Source of the DNA: Corynespora cassiicola
Lineage: Eukaryota; Ascomycota; Dothideomycetes; Pleosporales; Corynesporascaceae
Assembly: GCA_022059125.1 (NCBI GenBank)
Contig: JAEUWY010000023.1
Coordinates: forward strand, 558,001-622,000
DNA length: 64,000 nucleotides
Reading direction: 5' to 3'
Under the pieces are notes generated by a model. That model was not told the origin of the DNA. It ran no database searches and worked only from the letters and a program-made list of their open reading frames with translations. The position numbers were made by a program, and so were the translations under genes. The first letter of the stretch is position 1. The number at the start of each line of letters is the position of its first letter. Shown here one piece after another: positions 1 through 10,726 of this stretch.

Positions 1-53
1 CATTTCATGATATACAGACTCCAACGTCCTACAGGACCTGCTCAATGACGAAG

Positions 54-1584
54 CTAATAAGTCATGTTCACCATGATAGTCTTGGGCTCCGTAAACGCCC
101 TCAGCGCATGAATGCCACATTCGCGTCCAAGCCCACTCTCCTTGCTTCCACCGAACGGGCTCTGCATGAACATCAAACTGACACAGTTCACGCCAACCAT
201 GCCGCTATCAAAGTCCGACGCCACCCGCATCGCCTTGTTGATATCCTGAGTAAACACACCGGCCATGAGGCCAAAGTTGGTGTCATTGGACAGCTTCATA
301 ATCTCCTCCTCCGTCTTGAACGACTTGACCACAGACACGGGACCGAATATCTCCTCGCAATGGATCTCCGAGGTGGGATCCACGTCGGTGAAGACGGTGG
401 GCTCGATGTAGTACCCCTTGTCGCCAACGCGCTGGCCTCCGACAAGAAGCTTGCCCTGGCCCTTTTGCCCGCGCTCGATGAAGCCAGTCACGCGCTTGAA
501 CTGAGCTTCATCCACCAGCGGGCCGATGTTCGTACCATCGGCCTCGGGATCGCCAATCTCCTTGGTCTTTGCCTTCATCGCCTCCTTGTACTTCTCGATG
601 AACCGGTCATAGATGCCTTCCTGCACGTACACGCGGGAGGCGGCAAAGCAGACCTGGCCCGTGTTGGCCGTGATGGCATTCGCCGTCCACGTGACGGCGT
701 TGTCGAGGTTGCAGTCGTCGAAGACGACGGCGGGGGACTTGCCGCCCAGCTCGAGGGTTACGCGCTTGAGGTTGGACTTTGCGGCCATCTCCTGGATCTT
801 CTTGCCCGTGGAGATGGAGCCAGTGAAGGAGACCTTGCGGATGCGCATGTGGCTGGCGAGCAGCGCGCCGGTGCTGCCATCGCCGGTGAGGATCTGGAAC
901 ACGCCTGGCGGGAAGCCGGCCTCCTTGATGAGGGAGCCGAGGGCGAGGGAGGAGAGGGGCGTCTTTTCCGAGGGCTTGAGGATGAAGCAGTTGCCGGTCG
1001 CGAAGGCGGGTGCGGCTTTGAGGCCGATGGTGCCGATGGGGCCGTTCCAGGGGACGATGCCGGCGGTCACGCCCAGGGGCTCGTTGCGGACGATCTTGAG
1101 GAAGCCGTCCTCCTGGGGCCAGGATTCGCCTCCGAACTTGTCGATCCATCCAGCGTTGTACCTGAAGGCCTGTTCGGAAACGTTAGCATACCGAATGGCA
1201 GAAGACGAAAATGTTTGTCTTGAGCAAACTCACCTCGGCGCACATGCCGACCTCGAATGATCCAAAAGACTTGAATGGTGCGCCCAATGACACGCGGGTG
1301 AGTTCTGCAATGGCTTGTGCGTTTGCCTCGATCAAGTCTGCAAACTTCAACATGATGTTTCGGCGTTCGGTCGCGGGCACGCGTCTCCAGGCTGGGAATG
1401 CCTTCTCGGCAGCTGCAACGGCAGCATCGACATCCTGTTCGCCAGAGAGAGGCACGTCGTCCGAGATCAAGGAGCCATCCTTGGGGTTGTATACAGAGAG
1501 CTTCTTTGAGTTTTTGGAGTCGACGTATTCGTTGTTGATGAATATCTGCTTGGGCAGGTTCTTCAGGGAGTATTGGACCGACAT
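54..1584 (-). CDS. NAD(P)-dependent aldehyde dehydrogenase
   Basis: Two exons (1584-1234 and 1169-54) with a 64-base GT-AG intron (1233-1170) encode 488 residues, the usual size for the family. The enzyme oxidises an aldehyde to a carboxylic acid. Visible hallmarks are PWNGP and KPSEKTPLS in the cofactor region, FTGS near residue 233, LELGGKSP with the general-base Glu at about residue 257, and GQVC with the catalytic Cys at about 291. The start MSVQYSLKN is preferred because ATGs further upstream add only leader without family character. There is no signal peptide, and the C-terminus NMTY is not peroxisomal, so it is probably cytosolic. It is divergently arranged with the dehydrogenase at 2469 and, by context, would oxidise the aldehyde made after ketone cleavage. 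Substrate is not readable from sequence. Confidence 0.95.
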
Positions 1585-2468
1585 GATTGCTGCTTGATGT
1601 GAGTGAAGATATGAAACAGTCCCAAAGGCTTTTATGAGGAGGATTGTGGCATGAGTAAGATGCACAAGGAGGAGAAGAGGAGGGGTATAGCTGCTGTCGT
1701 TGCTGTGTCCTAGGGCTTACCTCGCCTTGCCTATTGGCTGTTCTGGAAAGTCCCAGGGCCGAATCTGTTCGGGTGGCGGAATCAGAGGCAGCCGATTGCA
1801 TCCCTGCATGGTGATGGGCGGAGCTGTGCTTCCAGTGCTGATGATTGCTGCAAGCTCGGTGCTCGGATAGTGCCTAGACAGCCCGCGCATCGTTTTCCGC
1901 ACCCCGCATGCAGGTTGCTGATCCACTGGCAAGCTGGAGATTGGGTGTAGCTCTGCGGTTACAAGGAATCCTTGACTCAGCAGCTGTCCAACTGCCACAA
2001 TTCACGATGTCATGTAGCATACCAAGGGCTTGTCAATTTGCGTCCGAGGTGGGGAGAGGCGGGGCAGAATTCCGAAAAAGCGGGCTACTCGTTCCGAGCA
2101 TGACACCCGAAGCAGTGTACGGGAACAGGGGTATGGGACATGACTAATGTACGGCGGAGAGCGTCTTGGGCCGATAGATTACCGATGGCTCTGGTAGAGG
2201 AGCAGGGCAGCACTTATCGATACGCCTTCGCGGCCTGGTGCTCCCAGGATATACATTCCCTTTGCCCAATACATCACTGACGATGCGGAGAAACGGCAGA
2301 CTCTTTCTCCGAATCCAATATGGCGTTCGAGATACTGGCAGCAGAATATTAGCCAGCTTGGCTGACGATTGCAGCTCCTTGTTCGCATCTCAATTCCCCT
2401 CCGTGTTCGCGACTCTCCGTGATCTCACGTCTTTCCCTTTCCAATCAATTACTACATAACATCTCACG
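1585..2468. promoter_or_regulatory. divergent intergenic promoter region
   Basis: This 0.9 kb carries no credible gene and separates the aldehyde dehydrogenase (-) from the short-chain dehydrogenase (+), so it should hold both promoters. It contains one CCGAGG hexamer (2044-2049). Short open frames here have no recognisable family character. Confidence 0.6.
2044..2049 (-). promoter_or_regulatory. candidate FarA/FarB-type site (CCTCGG)
   Basis: The plus strand reads CCGAGG, the complement of CCTCGG, the core reported for the FarA/FarB fatty-acid regulators. It lies 460 bases upstream of this gene's minus-strand start and 420 upstream of the plus-strand one. A single hexamer is weak evidence alone; its value comes from recurrence in the other cluster promoters. 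Confidence 0.4.
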
Positions 2469-3374
2469 ATGGCGAAAAAGTCAGCATTCATCACGGGCGG
2501 AGCTTCTGGAATGGGCCTGGCCGTGGCCGAAGCCCTCGCTGCGCGGACTCACGAAGCCTGGGACCTCCACCTCGTAGACCTCAACGCAGAGGCGGGCGCC
2601 CAAGCCGCATCCGCCGTGAAGAATGCGCACTTCCACCAAGCCGATGTGACCAACTACGAATCCCTCACCTCTGCCTTCGAAAACGCCTTCGCAATCTCCG
2701 GCCGCTTCGACCTCGTGTATGCGAACGCAGGCATCGTGGAGCGCGACAACTTCTACCAGAAGCACGACTTGAGCAGGCCGCCACCGCCCCCGAACCAGCT
2801 CAGCATCGACATCAACTTCAAGTCGGTCGTGAGCACTGCCTACCTAGCGCTCCACTATTTTCGCAAGTCGTCGCATGGCGCGGCGATGGCGCCTGCTCTC
2901 GTGATGACGGCGTCGTGTGGCGGGCTCTACCCGTCCGAGTTCTGTCCCATGTACTCTGGGGCGAAAGCCGCAGTCGTCCATTTCAACCGCACAATCGCGT
3001 ATCCGTTTCACTCGGAGAACATCCGCACCTATGTGACGTGTCCGGGTACGATTCAAACCAACTTGTTAAGCTCCGAGGAATGGGAGAGCTTTCCGAAGCA
3101 GTATTTTACTCCATTGGATACACTGGTCAAGGCAGTCGAAGTTTTGGTCGATGGAGGTGACATGACGGATTCGCGAGGAAAGAAGGTGGCAGGCGAGGAT
3201 GCCTGGGGTCTCACGGTCGAGGTCAATAGAGGAAACTTTTACTTCAGGGAGAACAATGCCTATTGCGATGAAGACATGGAGGCTATGATGAAATTTACTA
3301 GCATGGAGGGGCAGCTTGCGCGGATGGAGAAGACAAAGTCGGAACAGGCAAAAGGGATATTTATGAAATTGTAA
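2469..3374 (+). CDS. short-chain dehydrogenase/reductase
   Basis: A single exon of 301 residues. This is a classical SDR: the Rossmann motif TGGASGMG (residues 9-16), an acidic residue after beta-2 (LVDLN, about 36-40) that favours NAD over NADP, NAG at 86-88, and the active-site set Ser149, Tyr162, Lys166 in YSGAK. It resembles fungal proteins annotated as 15-hydroxyprostaglandin-dehydrogenase-like, which oxidise secondary alcohols to ketones with NAD; exact substrate cannot be read. The C-terminus FMKL is only a weak match to a peroxisomal signal. It is transcribed away from the aldehyde dehydrogenase and converges on the SDR at 3419 with only 44 bases between stops. In the proposed cluster it would make the ketone used by the monooxygenase. 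Confidence 0.93.
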   Translation: MAKKSAFITGGASGMGLAVAEALAARTHEAWDLHLVDLNAEAGAQAASAVKNAHFHQADVTNYESLTSAFENAFAISGRFDLVYANAGIVERDNFYQKHDLSRPPPPPNQLSIDINFKSVVSTAYLALHYFRKSSHGAAMAPALVMTASCGGLYPSEFCPMYSGAKAAVVHFNRTIAYPFHSENIRTYVTCPGTIQTNLLSSEEWESFPKQYFTPLDTLVKAVEVLVDGGDMTDSRGKKVAGEDAWGLTVEVNRGNFYFRENNAYCDEDMEAMMKFTSMEGQLARMEKTKSEQAKGIFMKL

Positions 3375-3418
3375 GAGGTAAGCTGAGGATAGTTATGCGC
3401 GAAAACTAGTACATTTGT

Positions 3419-4371
3419 TTAAATCTTCGAGTGCCGTCCCTGCGCATATCGCACCCCTCCATCGACACTGATATCTTCTCCGTTGATATATGCGGCGGCA
3501 GGCGAGGCCAGATACACCATCACACCCGCAATGTCCTCGGCTTCTCCCAGACGCTTCCTCGGATTCCCGTCCTCGAGCTCCTTTTGACCACCCAGAATTT
3601 CAATCAAGCCGTTGGCAAGCTTCGAAGGAAAGAATCCTGGAGCGACCGTATTGGTGGTAATGTTGCGAGGCCCCAACTCTACTGCGAGCTGGCGCGACAG
3701 ATGATGTGCCGCTGCCTTGGAGACGCTGTACATGATGGTTCCATGCTCACCAACGTGGGGGACAGTTACACCAGCTATCGACGACACGATAATGATCCGA
3801 GAGGGATCCTTTGGGGTAGCTGATTTTTCGAGCATTGGGGTAAACCTAGTGTCTTTTAGCATTTTACCCCCCCAAAAAAGAACTGAGTTGTACATACAAT
3901 CGCGCCAGGTTGAAGACTCCTCTGACATTCAGGTCCAGCACTTTTTGGCTGCTCCAATCAGGCGTAGGCTCGAATGGTCCACCCCATGTCGCTCCCGCAT
4001 TGCACACCAAAATATCCAGCTGGCCATTGGTTTCTTGCTCCACCTTGTTGACTAATCTTGCAATATCCTCAGTATCTGCAACGTTGGCTGCGATGCCGAC
4101 GGCTTTCCCGGATACGGGGAGCTTGTTGAGTTTCTCCACAGCTTGGTCTATGCCCTGCGGCCCTTCGTTTTTGCGGGCGCTGACTATGACTTTGGAAGCG
4201 CCCGCGAGTAGAAAGGCGGTTGCGGTGTGCAGACCCAAACCTCTGGATCCTGCGGTAACACTCTCAGTCAGCCAATCGAAGGATGAAGAGCCGAAAGCAC
4301 CAACCTCCCGTTACTAGGGCGACTTTTCCGTCGAGTCGGAACATGCGATCGAAGCCCTTGATTTCAGACAT
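3419..4371 (-). CDS. FabG/RhlG-like short-chain dehydrogenase with SKI terminus
   Basis: Three exons (4371-4305, 4249-3898, 3845-3419) with introns of 55 and 52 bases give 281 residues. The first donor is GTTGGT, less usual than GTRAGT, but joining there rebuilds the glycine motif TGGSRGLG (21-28), which supports it. Other landmarks are NAG at 106-108, IVSSIAG with the catalytic Ser at about 161-162, Tyr179 and Lys183 in YSVSK, and VDGG near 270. The pattern matches fungal proteins annotated as rhamnolipid-type 3-oxoacyl reductases. The last three residues, SKI, are a PTS1-like variant, so peroxisomal import is possible. It is divergent from the acyl-CoA synthetase at 4757. Its likely role is reduction or oxidation of an acyl or cyclic keto/hydroxy intermediate; direction is not determinable. 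Confidence 0.92.
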
Positions 4372-4756
4372 GTTTGAGCAGTTCGTTATTGAGATACTCT
4401 AGTCAAGGGAAGAAAAAACGGAACAAAGAAGAAGACAAAACACGCGTCTTGTCCGACATGGCGCGCAGTCCGGGGTAGGTATAGCTAGGGGAATGGGTAG
4501 CTCGGAGGTGGAGATCGATATCCTCGGTCCCAGGCAATCGTCCGTGCGCACCGACTACCCCGGACGGGATGCGGATGCGGCGCGGCTGTTGGAAGGGAGA
4601 GAATATAATCATCGGAGCTGTTTATAAACTCAAAAACCAGGGGAGAGAACATCACTTTTTTTAAGATAAGAGAGCTGTGCTCTGCTGTGCTTTCTCGTTG
4701 CCATTGTCCTGTGCTCTGCTTTGAACCACCGACCCCTCACTTCCCCTCATTGCACC
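4372..4756. promoter_or_regulatory. divergent promoter between dehydrogenase and acyl-CoA ligase
   Basis: A 385-base shared upstream region with no gene. It contains one perfect CCTCGG (4522-4527), another CTCGGAGG stretch (4501-4508), and an AT-rich TTTATAAACT at 4620-4629 that could serve as a TATA-like element for the plus-strand gene. Confidence 0.6.
4522..4527 (+). promoter_or_regulatory. candidate FarA/FarB-type site (CCTCGG)
   Basis: An exact CCTCGG lying 151 bases from the minus-strand start codon at 4371 and 230 from the plus-strand start at 4757. Established knowledge: this hexamer was described as the core target of FarA and FarB in Aspergillus. Inference: it may coordinate the two genes. 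Confidence 0.45.
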
Positions 4757-6543
4757 ATGCCCATCTCCTCGCCCTACCCGGACCTCGAGATTCCAAAGAC
4801 AAACCTACTGGACTACTTGTTTCCGAGGGATCAGGAGCCCTCGGATACACCAATTTGGATCGACGCGAAAGATGCGAATCATCATCTCACATCGCGGACT
4901 CTGCTGCAATGGGCGAAGCGGCTCGCGCTGGGCCTGGACAGGCTGGGGAGCAAGCCGGGCGAGGTCGTCATGATTTACACTCCAAACCACATCTTCGTGC
5001 CCGTGGCATATCTGGGCATCGTGGGAGGGAAGAGGGTGTTTAGCGGGGCCAATGCGGCGTACACACTCCCCGGTGGGTGCCCGGCCCCTACGCGGAGGCA
5101 CCATTACACAGGCTGACACCAACCCCATGCAGAAATGGTCCACCAAATCTCCAACACGCAAGCACAATTAATCCTCGCGCACCCAACCCTCGCCAGCACC
5201 GCCGCAGAAGCCGCACGGCAAGCCGGCCTACCAAACGGCCGCGTCTTCCTCTTCTCCGACCACCCCAACGCCCCCACGGCAGGATGTCAAGACTGGAGAT
5301 CCATGCTCCCGCCCCCCTCCTCTGCTTCCACCTACACCTTCCCCCCGCTGTCCGCCTCCGAATCCACCACCACGGTCGCCACCGTAAACTACTCCTCGGG
5401 CACCACCGGCCTCCCCAAGGGCGTGGAAGTCTCCCACCACAACCTCATCGCCAACCTCGTGCAGACGATCCACATGCGCTACCTGCGCAAGCCGTGGGAC
5501 GCCCACACGCGCCCGCGCGAGGTCTGGCTCGGCTTCCTGCCCCTGTACCACGCGTACGGACAGCTGTACACAAACTGCATGGCGCAGAAGCTGCAGATAC
5601 CCGTCTACATCATGCGCCAGTTCGCGTACGAGGAGTTTCTGCGCGCCGTGCAGGACTACCGCGTCACGCACCTGCAGGTCGCGCCCCCGATCATGGTGAT
5701 GCTGAGCAAGCGGCCCGAAACGGCGCGGTACGATCTGAGCAGCGTGACGGACATCCTGTGCGGGGCCGCGCCGTTGAGTAGGGAGTTGCAGAATGAGATT
5801 GGGGGCAGGCTGGGGTGCGAGATCTTGCAGGGGTGGGGGATGACGGAGGTCACTTGCGGGGCTATTGTTATGCCGGGGGGCACCGTCGATGAGTAAGTGT
5901 CTGCCAAATCTCTCTTTGTGCGGGTCGACGTGTGGTCTAACAAACGGTTAGTTCTGGGAGTGTGGGCGAGCTGCTGCCGAATTGCGAGTGCATGCTCCTC
6001 GACGACGACGGGCGAGAGGTCCCGGAAGACACGCCGGGAGAGCTCTACGTCCGGGGCCCGAATATCTGTCTTGGGTACTGGAGGAATCCTCACGCCACTC
6101 AGGAGGCCTTGTCGCCCGATGGGTGGCTCAGGACTGGTGATGTGGCGGTGGTGCGGGGGAATAGGTTCTGGATTGTGGATCGGAAGAAGGAGCTCATCAA
6201 AGTCAATGCGCTGCAGGTCGCGCCGGCAGAGCTGGAGGCTGTTTTGCTCGAGTTTGACCCGGTTGCTGATGCTGCGGCTGTAGGGATCATCATCGAGGGG
6301 CAAGAATGGCCACGGGCGTACGTGCACCTGAAGGACGAGTGGAAGGGGAGAGTCACGGAGGGGGATGTGCATAAGCACATGAAGCTCAAGGTTGCGAAGC
6401 ACAAGCAGCTTGTGGGCGGAGTCGTTTTCGTGGATGAGATTCCAAAGCTGCAGTCTGGGAAGATCATGAGGAAGGTGGTGAAGGACTGGGCAAAGAAGGA
6501 TGCCGAGAGACTGGGTGCTGGGCTAGTCAAGGCCAAGTTGTGA
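4757..6543 (+). CDS. 4-coumarate-CoA-ligase-like acyl-CoA synthetase, AKL terminus
   Basis: Three exons (4757-5072, 5133-5892, 5952-6543; introns 60 and 59 bases) encode 555 residues, typical of 4CL-like adenylate-forming enzymes. It activates a carboxylic acid through an acyl-AMP to its CoA thioester. Motifs in order: the P-loop-like YSSGTTGLPKGV, GWGMTEVTCG, an aspartate-bearing hinge region with LRTGDVA, then DRKKELIKV, and the C-terminal GKIMRK with the catalytic lysine. The protein ends in AKL, a good PTS1 peroxisomal targeting tripeptide, as in many fungal 4CL-like ligases. It faces the FabG-like gene across a 385-base promoter and lies just upstream of the monooxygenase. By context it delivers the acid product to peroxisomal beta-oxidation. 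Aryl versus alkyl acid preference is not resolved. Confidence 0.94.
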
Positions 6544-7025
6544 GCGATTCAGAGACTATGTTACATGTGCAGAATATGACTCGAAACTTGTCCACCTCGA
6601 GCGTTGAATTGCTACGCCTGGTCATGGGATTCCGCGTTAGAGCTATTCATAGTGACCAACACTTGGCCTATCAAGGCTAACCGTTGAATGGGGAGCATGG
6701 CAGCGTGCCACTGTCTTCTGACTGGCACTCTTGCCTTGGTAATTTGCCCGTTGCAAGTGATTCTCGTGTTCCAATGACGAGTACTCTGAGGATATCGCTA
6801 TCCGAACATCCCCGAAGATGTACCTTTGCGGATTCATCTGGCTGGTTCCGAGATAGGGCCTGTGCACTCGACGAAGGCATTGACAGCAACTGAGGCTGCA
6901 AAACACAATGGAAATCCCAGACCATTCCCACTCTGTTCGATAAGCATCTCATTTCCCCTGGCTACGATGATCGAGCGATCCTTTACTCGGCTGCCTGTTC
7001 TGGGAGCGGAACAAGCTTACTGCGT

Positions 7026-7031
7026 CCTCGG
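7026..7031 (+). promoter_or_regulatory. candidate FarA/FarB-type site (CCTCGG)
   Basis: An exact hexamer 445 bases upstream of the monooxygenase start codon, paired with a second copy 249 bases downstream. Confidence 0.4.
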
Positions 7032-7274
7032 AATCGCGGTCCTTCCACACGGGCGGCGTTCCGAAACCCCGCGTCTTGTTTTCCGCATACTCTCCTATCA
7101 CCCAGATTGCCCTGCCCGCTCGCCACGCCAGCTCCCGACGAGCGAACTGCCTGAAGCAGGCTATAGCGATGGCGCGTACTATGCTGATCAGATCGCGGGT
7201 CCCGTTAGGCCCATTGTGCTCGAGGCTGGTCCCTTCCGACCGCGTCGCGCCCAGATACGCTCGACCAACAAACC

Positions 7275-7280
7275 CCTCGG
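7275..7280 (+). promoter_or_regulatory. candidate FarA/FarB-type site (CCTCGG)
   Basis: An exact hexamer 196 bases upstream of the monooxygenase start codon at 7476, a plausible distance for a fungal activator site. Confidence 0.45.
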
Positions 7281-7475
7281 GAGCGGCTAAGTACTTCAGA
7301 AGGGGGCAGACCGATCGCCAGATATTGGTAGCCCAGATGCGCTAGCCAACAGCCTCCCTTATATGATATTGGGTCACAGGCCAGCCTTGTGTGTCCTCAC
7401 CTTGACCTTCCTCTTTCCTCACCCCTCGCGCACCGTATCGCGCGTCGCAAGCAGCGCGGAGCCTTGGAATTCACA

Positions 7476-9423
7476 ATGGCGCCCTCAGCAATGCCCTCGG
7501 CCCTAAACGGCGTCAACGGCGTCGCCAAAATGTACGACTACCCGCCCGCGCACGCCCCAGGGCCCTATCGCGTCCTCGACCAGTACCACTCCAAGCCCTC
7601 GAAGCTCCGCGTAGCCTGCTGCGGAGCCGGGGCCTCTGGTCTCTGCCTGGCCTACAAGATGGAGCGGATGCTCACGCCCGGGAGCTGGGAGCTGACGCTG
7701 TTCGAGAAGAACCCGCACTTTGGCGGTACGTGGTACGAGAATACGTATCCCGGCGTGGCCTGCGATATCCCGAGCCACGACTACAACTTCACCTGGGACC
7801 CCAAGCCGGACTGGTCGCAGTTTTTCGCGAGCGGCAAGGAGATCCAGGGCTACTTTGAGGACTTTGCCGAGAGGCATGGCAGCAAGAAGTATATGCAGTT
7901 GAATAGCAAGGTGGTGGAGGCGAGGTGGGATGATGGCGAGGGGGTTTGGAACTTGACGATTGAGAATCCGCAGACGGGGGAGCAGCGAAGGGACTGGGCG
8001 CACACCCTTGTTAATGGAACTGGTGGGTCTCTTTTTATTTTCAGAATGCAGTATGCGAGAGCTTACCTTTGCTAGGCATCTTGAACTCTTGGAAATGGCC
8101 TGATGTCGAAGGCCTGCACGATTTCAAGGGGCCCCTGATGCATTCTGCAAACTGGGACCACGGTGTGGACTTTGAGGGGAAAAGGGTAGGTGTCATCGGG
8201 ACGGGCTCCACCAGTGTCCAAATCGTCCCACAGCTCCAGAAGATCTGCAAAGAAGTCGAGGTGTACATGCGGAGTCCGACGTGGATCTCGCCGCCTTTCG
8301 GTGCTGGCGCGCTCACAAACGACCTGCAAAAGGGTCAGGATGTCAACCCTGGCCAGCGCCAATACGACTTCTCCGAGGCCGACATCGAAAAGTTCAAGAA
8401 CGATCCAGAATACCATCTCGACTTTCGCAAACGCATCGAAGCCGAGATCAACAGTCTGTTTGGCATGTATCAGCAAAAGTCGGAGCTCTCCGATCTCTTT
8501 CGGGACGTCATTACCAAGGAGATGCACCGTCGCATGGGCCCCGGTCACGAGAAGCTAAAAGAGTTCATTATCCCAAAGTGGTCTCCCGGCTGCCGAAGGA
8601 TTTCTCCCGGCGACGGCTACCTCGAGGCCTTGGTGCAGGACAATGTGACACCAGTGTTTGGCGGCATCGAGAAGGTCGTGCCGGAGGGCATCCAGACCGC
8701 GGACGGAAAGGTGCACGAGATGGACATTCTCGTGTGCGCCACTGGCTTCAAGGTAGCCTTCCAGCCCGGCTTCACAGTCATCAACGGCGCCGGAAAGTCC
8801 ATCAAGCAGGACTGGGTCAACGGCCCCAACCTCTACTTTGGCGTGTCTGCGCCCAGATTCCCCAACTTTTACACCATCGTGGGGCCTGGCGCAACATGGA
8901 GCAACGGCACCCTCATCCCGTCCATCGAGACGACGATCGAGTACTCGATCAAGTGCATGCGGAAGATGCAGACAGAGGGCATCAAGGCCATGGCCGTGAA
9001 GCAGGAGGCGCTCGACGAGATCTACGCCCACTTCGACGAGTACCACAAGACGACCGTGTGGCAAGAAGAGTGCCGCAGCTGGTTCAAGGACGGCAAGATT
9101 AAAAACCGCATCTACCTGTGGCCTGGCGCGGTAAGAATTTCCCCCATCCTCCATTAAACCCTGCGAACCCCGCCTTCTTTGTTGAGAGGGGGTGGTGGGT
9201 GGGTGAGAAACGGGACATGGTTGCTAACGAGGGCCCACTTCAGACGATCCACTTTCTCAAATCCATCAAGGACCCCCGCTTCGAGGACTACGACTATACG
9301 TACCGATATAAGAATCGGTTCGCATTCTTGGGCAACGGCGATGTGAAGGCGACTGCGTCAAAGGACGTGCTGGGACTGAGCCCATACATTAGGAACTGGG
9401 ATCACGAGTGGAGCATTGATTAG
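7476..9423 (+). CDS. Baeyer-Villiger-type flavin monooxygenase
   Basis: Three exons (7476-8022, 8076-9130, 9244-9423; introns 53 and 113 bases) encode 593 residues. The family inserts one oxygen atom of O2 next to a ketone carbonyl, giving an ester or lactone, using FAD and NADPH. The FAD-binding glycine motif is GAGASG (50-55), followed by FGGTWYENTYPGVACD typical of the family. The fingerprint FxGxxxHxxxW is present as FKGPLMHSANWD (199-210), with Asp instead of the common final Pro. The NADPH Rossmann motif is GVIGTGSTSVQI, and the ATG motif VCATGFK appears later. There is no peroxisomal ending (WSID). It lies between the acyl-CoA ligase and the Zn2Cys6 regulator, all on one strand. Substrate is unknown; the clustering suggests a ketone made by the neighbouring dehydrogenase. 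Confidence 0.93.
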
Positions 9424-10726
9424 GCGGGCAGCAAGAGGCCAGTTTGGGAGCCAGCTCCCCCCCACTTGTGTTCGTTTGGAGGAGATGCAGCTGCAGAGGG
9501 TGGCTGGCATGGCATGGCAGAAGAAGTGGGCCCAGCGTGGGTCGCCGGTACTGCCTCTTTTCTTGTCTCCTCACGATCCCCCGGATTTTCGGGGAATCTT
9601 GTTCGTTTCCGCAGCGTAGATGACGGCGCCAGGGTTTCCATGATGGGTTCTGACCGAGTCCCAGTTGTAGTTAGGGTTGGTTCCGATAGTCCTCCTGCCG
9701 TCGGCAGTCGAGATTGACCAATGTAGACGGCTTCATGCAGCACAGCCGAACCCCATGGTTCACGAAGACCATCTGCGGCGGAGAATCATCGGAGTATGCA
9801 GCCATTGTACGACTCCGGGGCAACGACGTCGCGACGGATGACTCGGCGCTGATTCACTAGCTGAAAGGGTGCTGGGCCGCCCCAACGACCGTCCGAGACT
9901 CCGCAAGCTGAGGGCGGGTCGAAACGAGGGCCAATCACGGCAGACTCGTCCCATCAACACCATGACTAAGGCTACCCCGGATCGCATGTCCACCCTCAGC
10001 CATCATGAATCGTGCCCCGTCCCGCGACACTTCCAGACCCATGGCCTGGGAGCGGGTACGGGATGCTAAACTCCGCCATTGGGTCCCCCGTCAACAAGGC
10101 CCTTTTCCGGCCGCTGCGCCTGTGACCTCAACCTCCCTGTGACCCCATGGCCGACGCGACCTGACGTCTTCCGCACATGGCTTCGACGTTGATGGATGGT
10201 TCCCTGCCGGGATTCCCCTCGCGCTCGGCTACAAGGCACCACGGCCACTGCACCCTGAGTCCCTTGAGGCCATCCGCATTCCGGTAGTGCCCATGCACGT
10301 CACGTCGCTTGATTGGCCTCGAGCCTCCTTCGGATAACCGTCAATCGACCGAGAAAGAGCCCGGCACATTTTTCGACGGGGGCATCCGGTCTCGAAGCCA
10401 ACGACCACGGGGGGACAGGCTTGGGAGCGATGGCAGTGCCCATTGTGGAGGTGGGGCCCCGCAGTCTAGCTGTACAGAACAGCATGGAGTAGAGCCAGGC
10501 CGCGCCTCGCTAGCTGTGGGAGAAGCAGGCTAGCCCTCTGCCCAGACCCGACCCCAGGGCCCAATTCGACCCTGACCAGCTTTATCTCCATACTCTTGCC
10601 TTACCTCGTCCTTCTTCTCATCCCCCGCCCGCACTCCACTTTCTCCCCTAGAACTCAGGTGCCTCGCTCCACTTGCCGCCGTCATTGCCCTCCGCGACCT
10701 TGTACACGACCTCCTATCCGTTCCTA
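9424..10726. other. intergenic region upstream of the Zn2Cys6 regulator
   Basis: A stretch of 1.3 kb with no supportable gene; the open frames are short and GC-driven. It should hold the regulator's promoter and leader. It contains CACGTCACGTCG at 10297-10308, resembling a cAMP-response-type element, but I found no CCTCGG, unlike the three enzyme promoters. Confidence 0.5.

Larger units (their letters stand above)
6544..7475. promoter_or_regulatory. intergenic region upstream of the monooxygenase
   Basis: A stretch of 0.9 kb with no convincing gene; a 154-codon open frame at 6826-7290 has no family resemblance and is probably chance. It holds two exact CCTCGG hexamers (7026-7031 and 7275-7280), the densest occurrence among the cluster promoters. 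Confidence 0.55.

Noticed and set aside
45..1223. A 392-codon plus-strand frame across the aldehyde dehydrogenase
   Set aside because: It is antisense to a well-supported ALDH with clear catalytic motifs and is rich in Leu, His and Arg as expected of a shadow frame.
6826..7290. A 154-codon plus-strand frame upstream of the monooxygenase
   Set aside because: No family pattern, no splice-consistent extension, and it lies in the promoter region of the monooxygenase.
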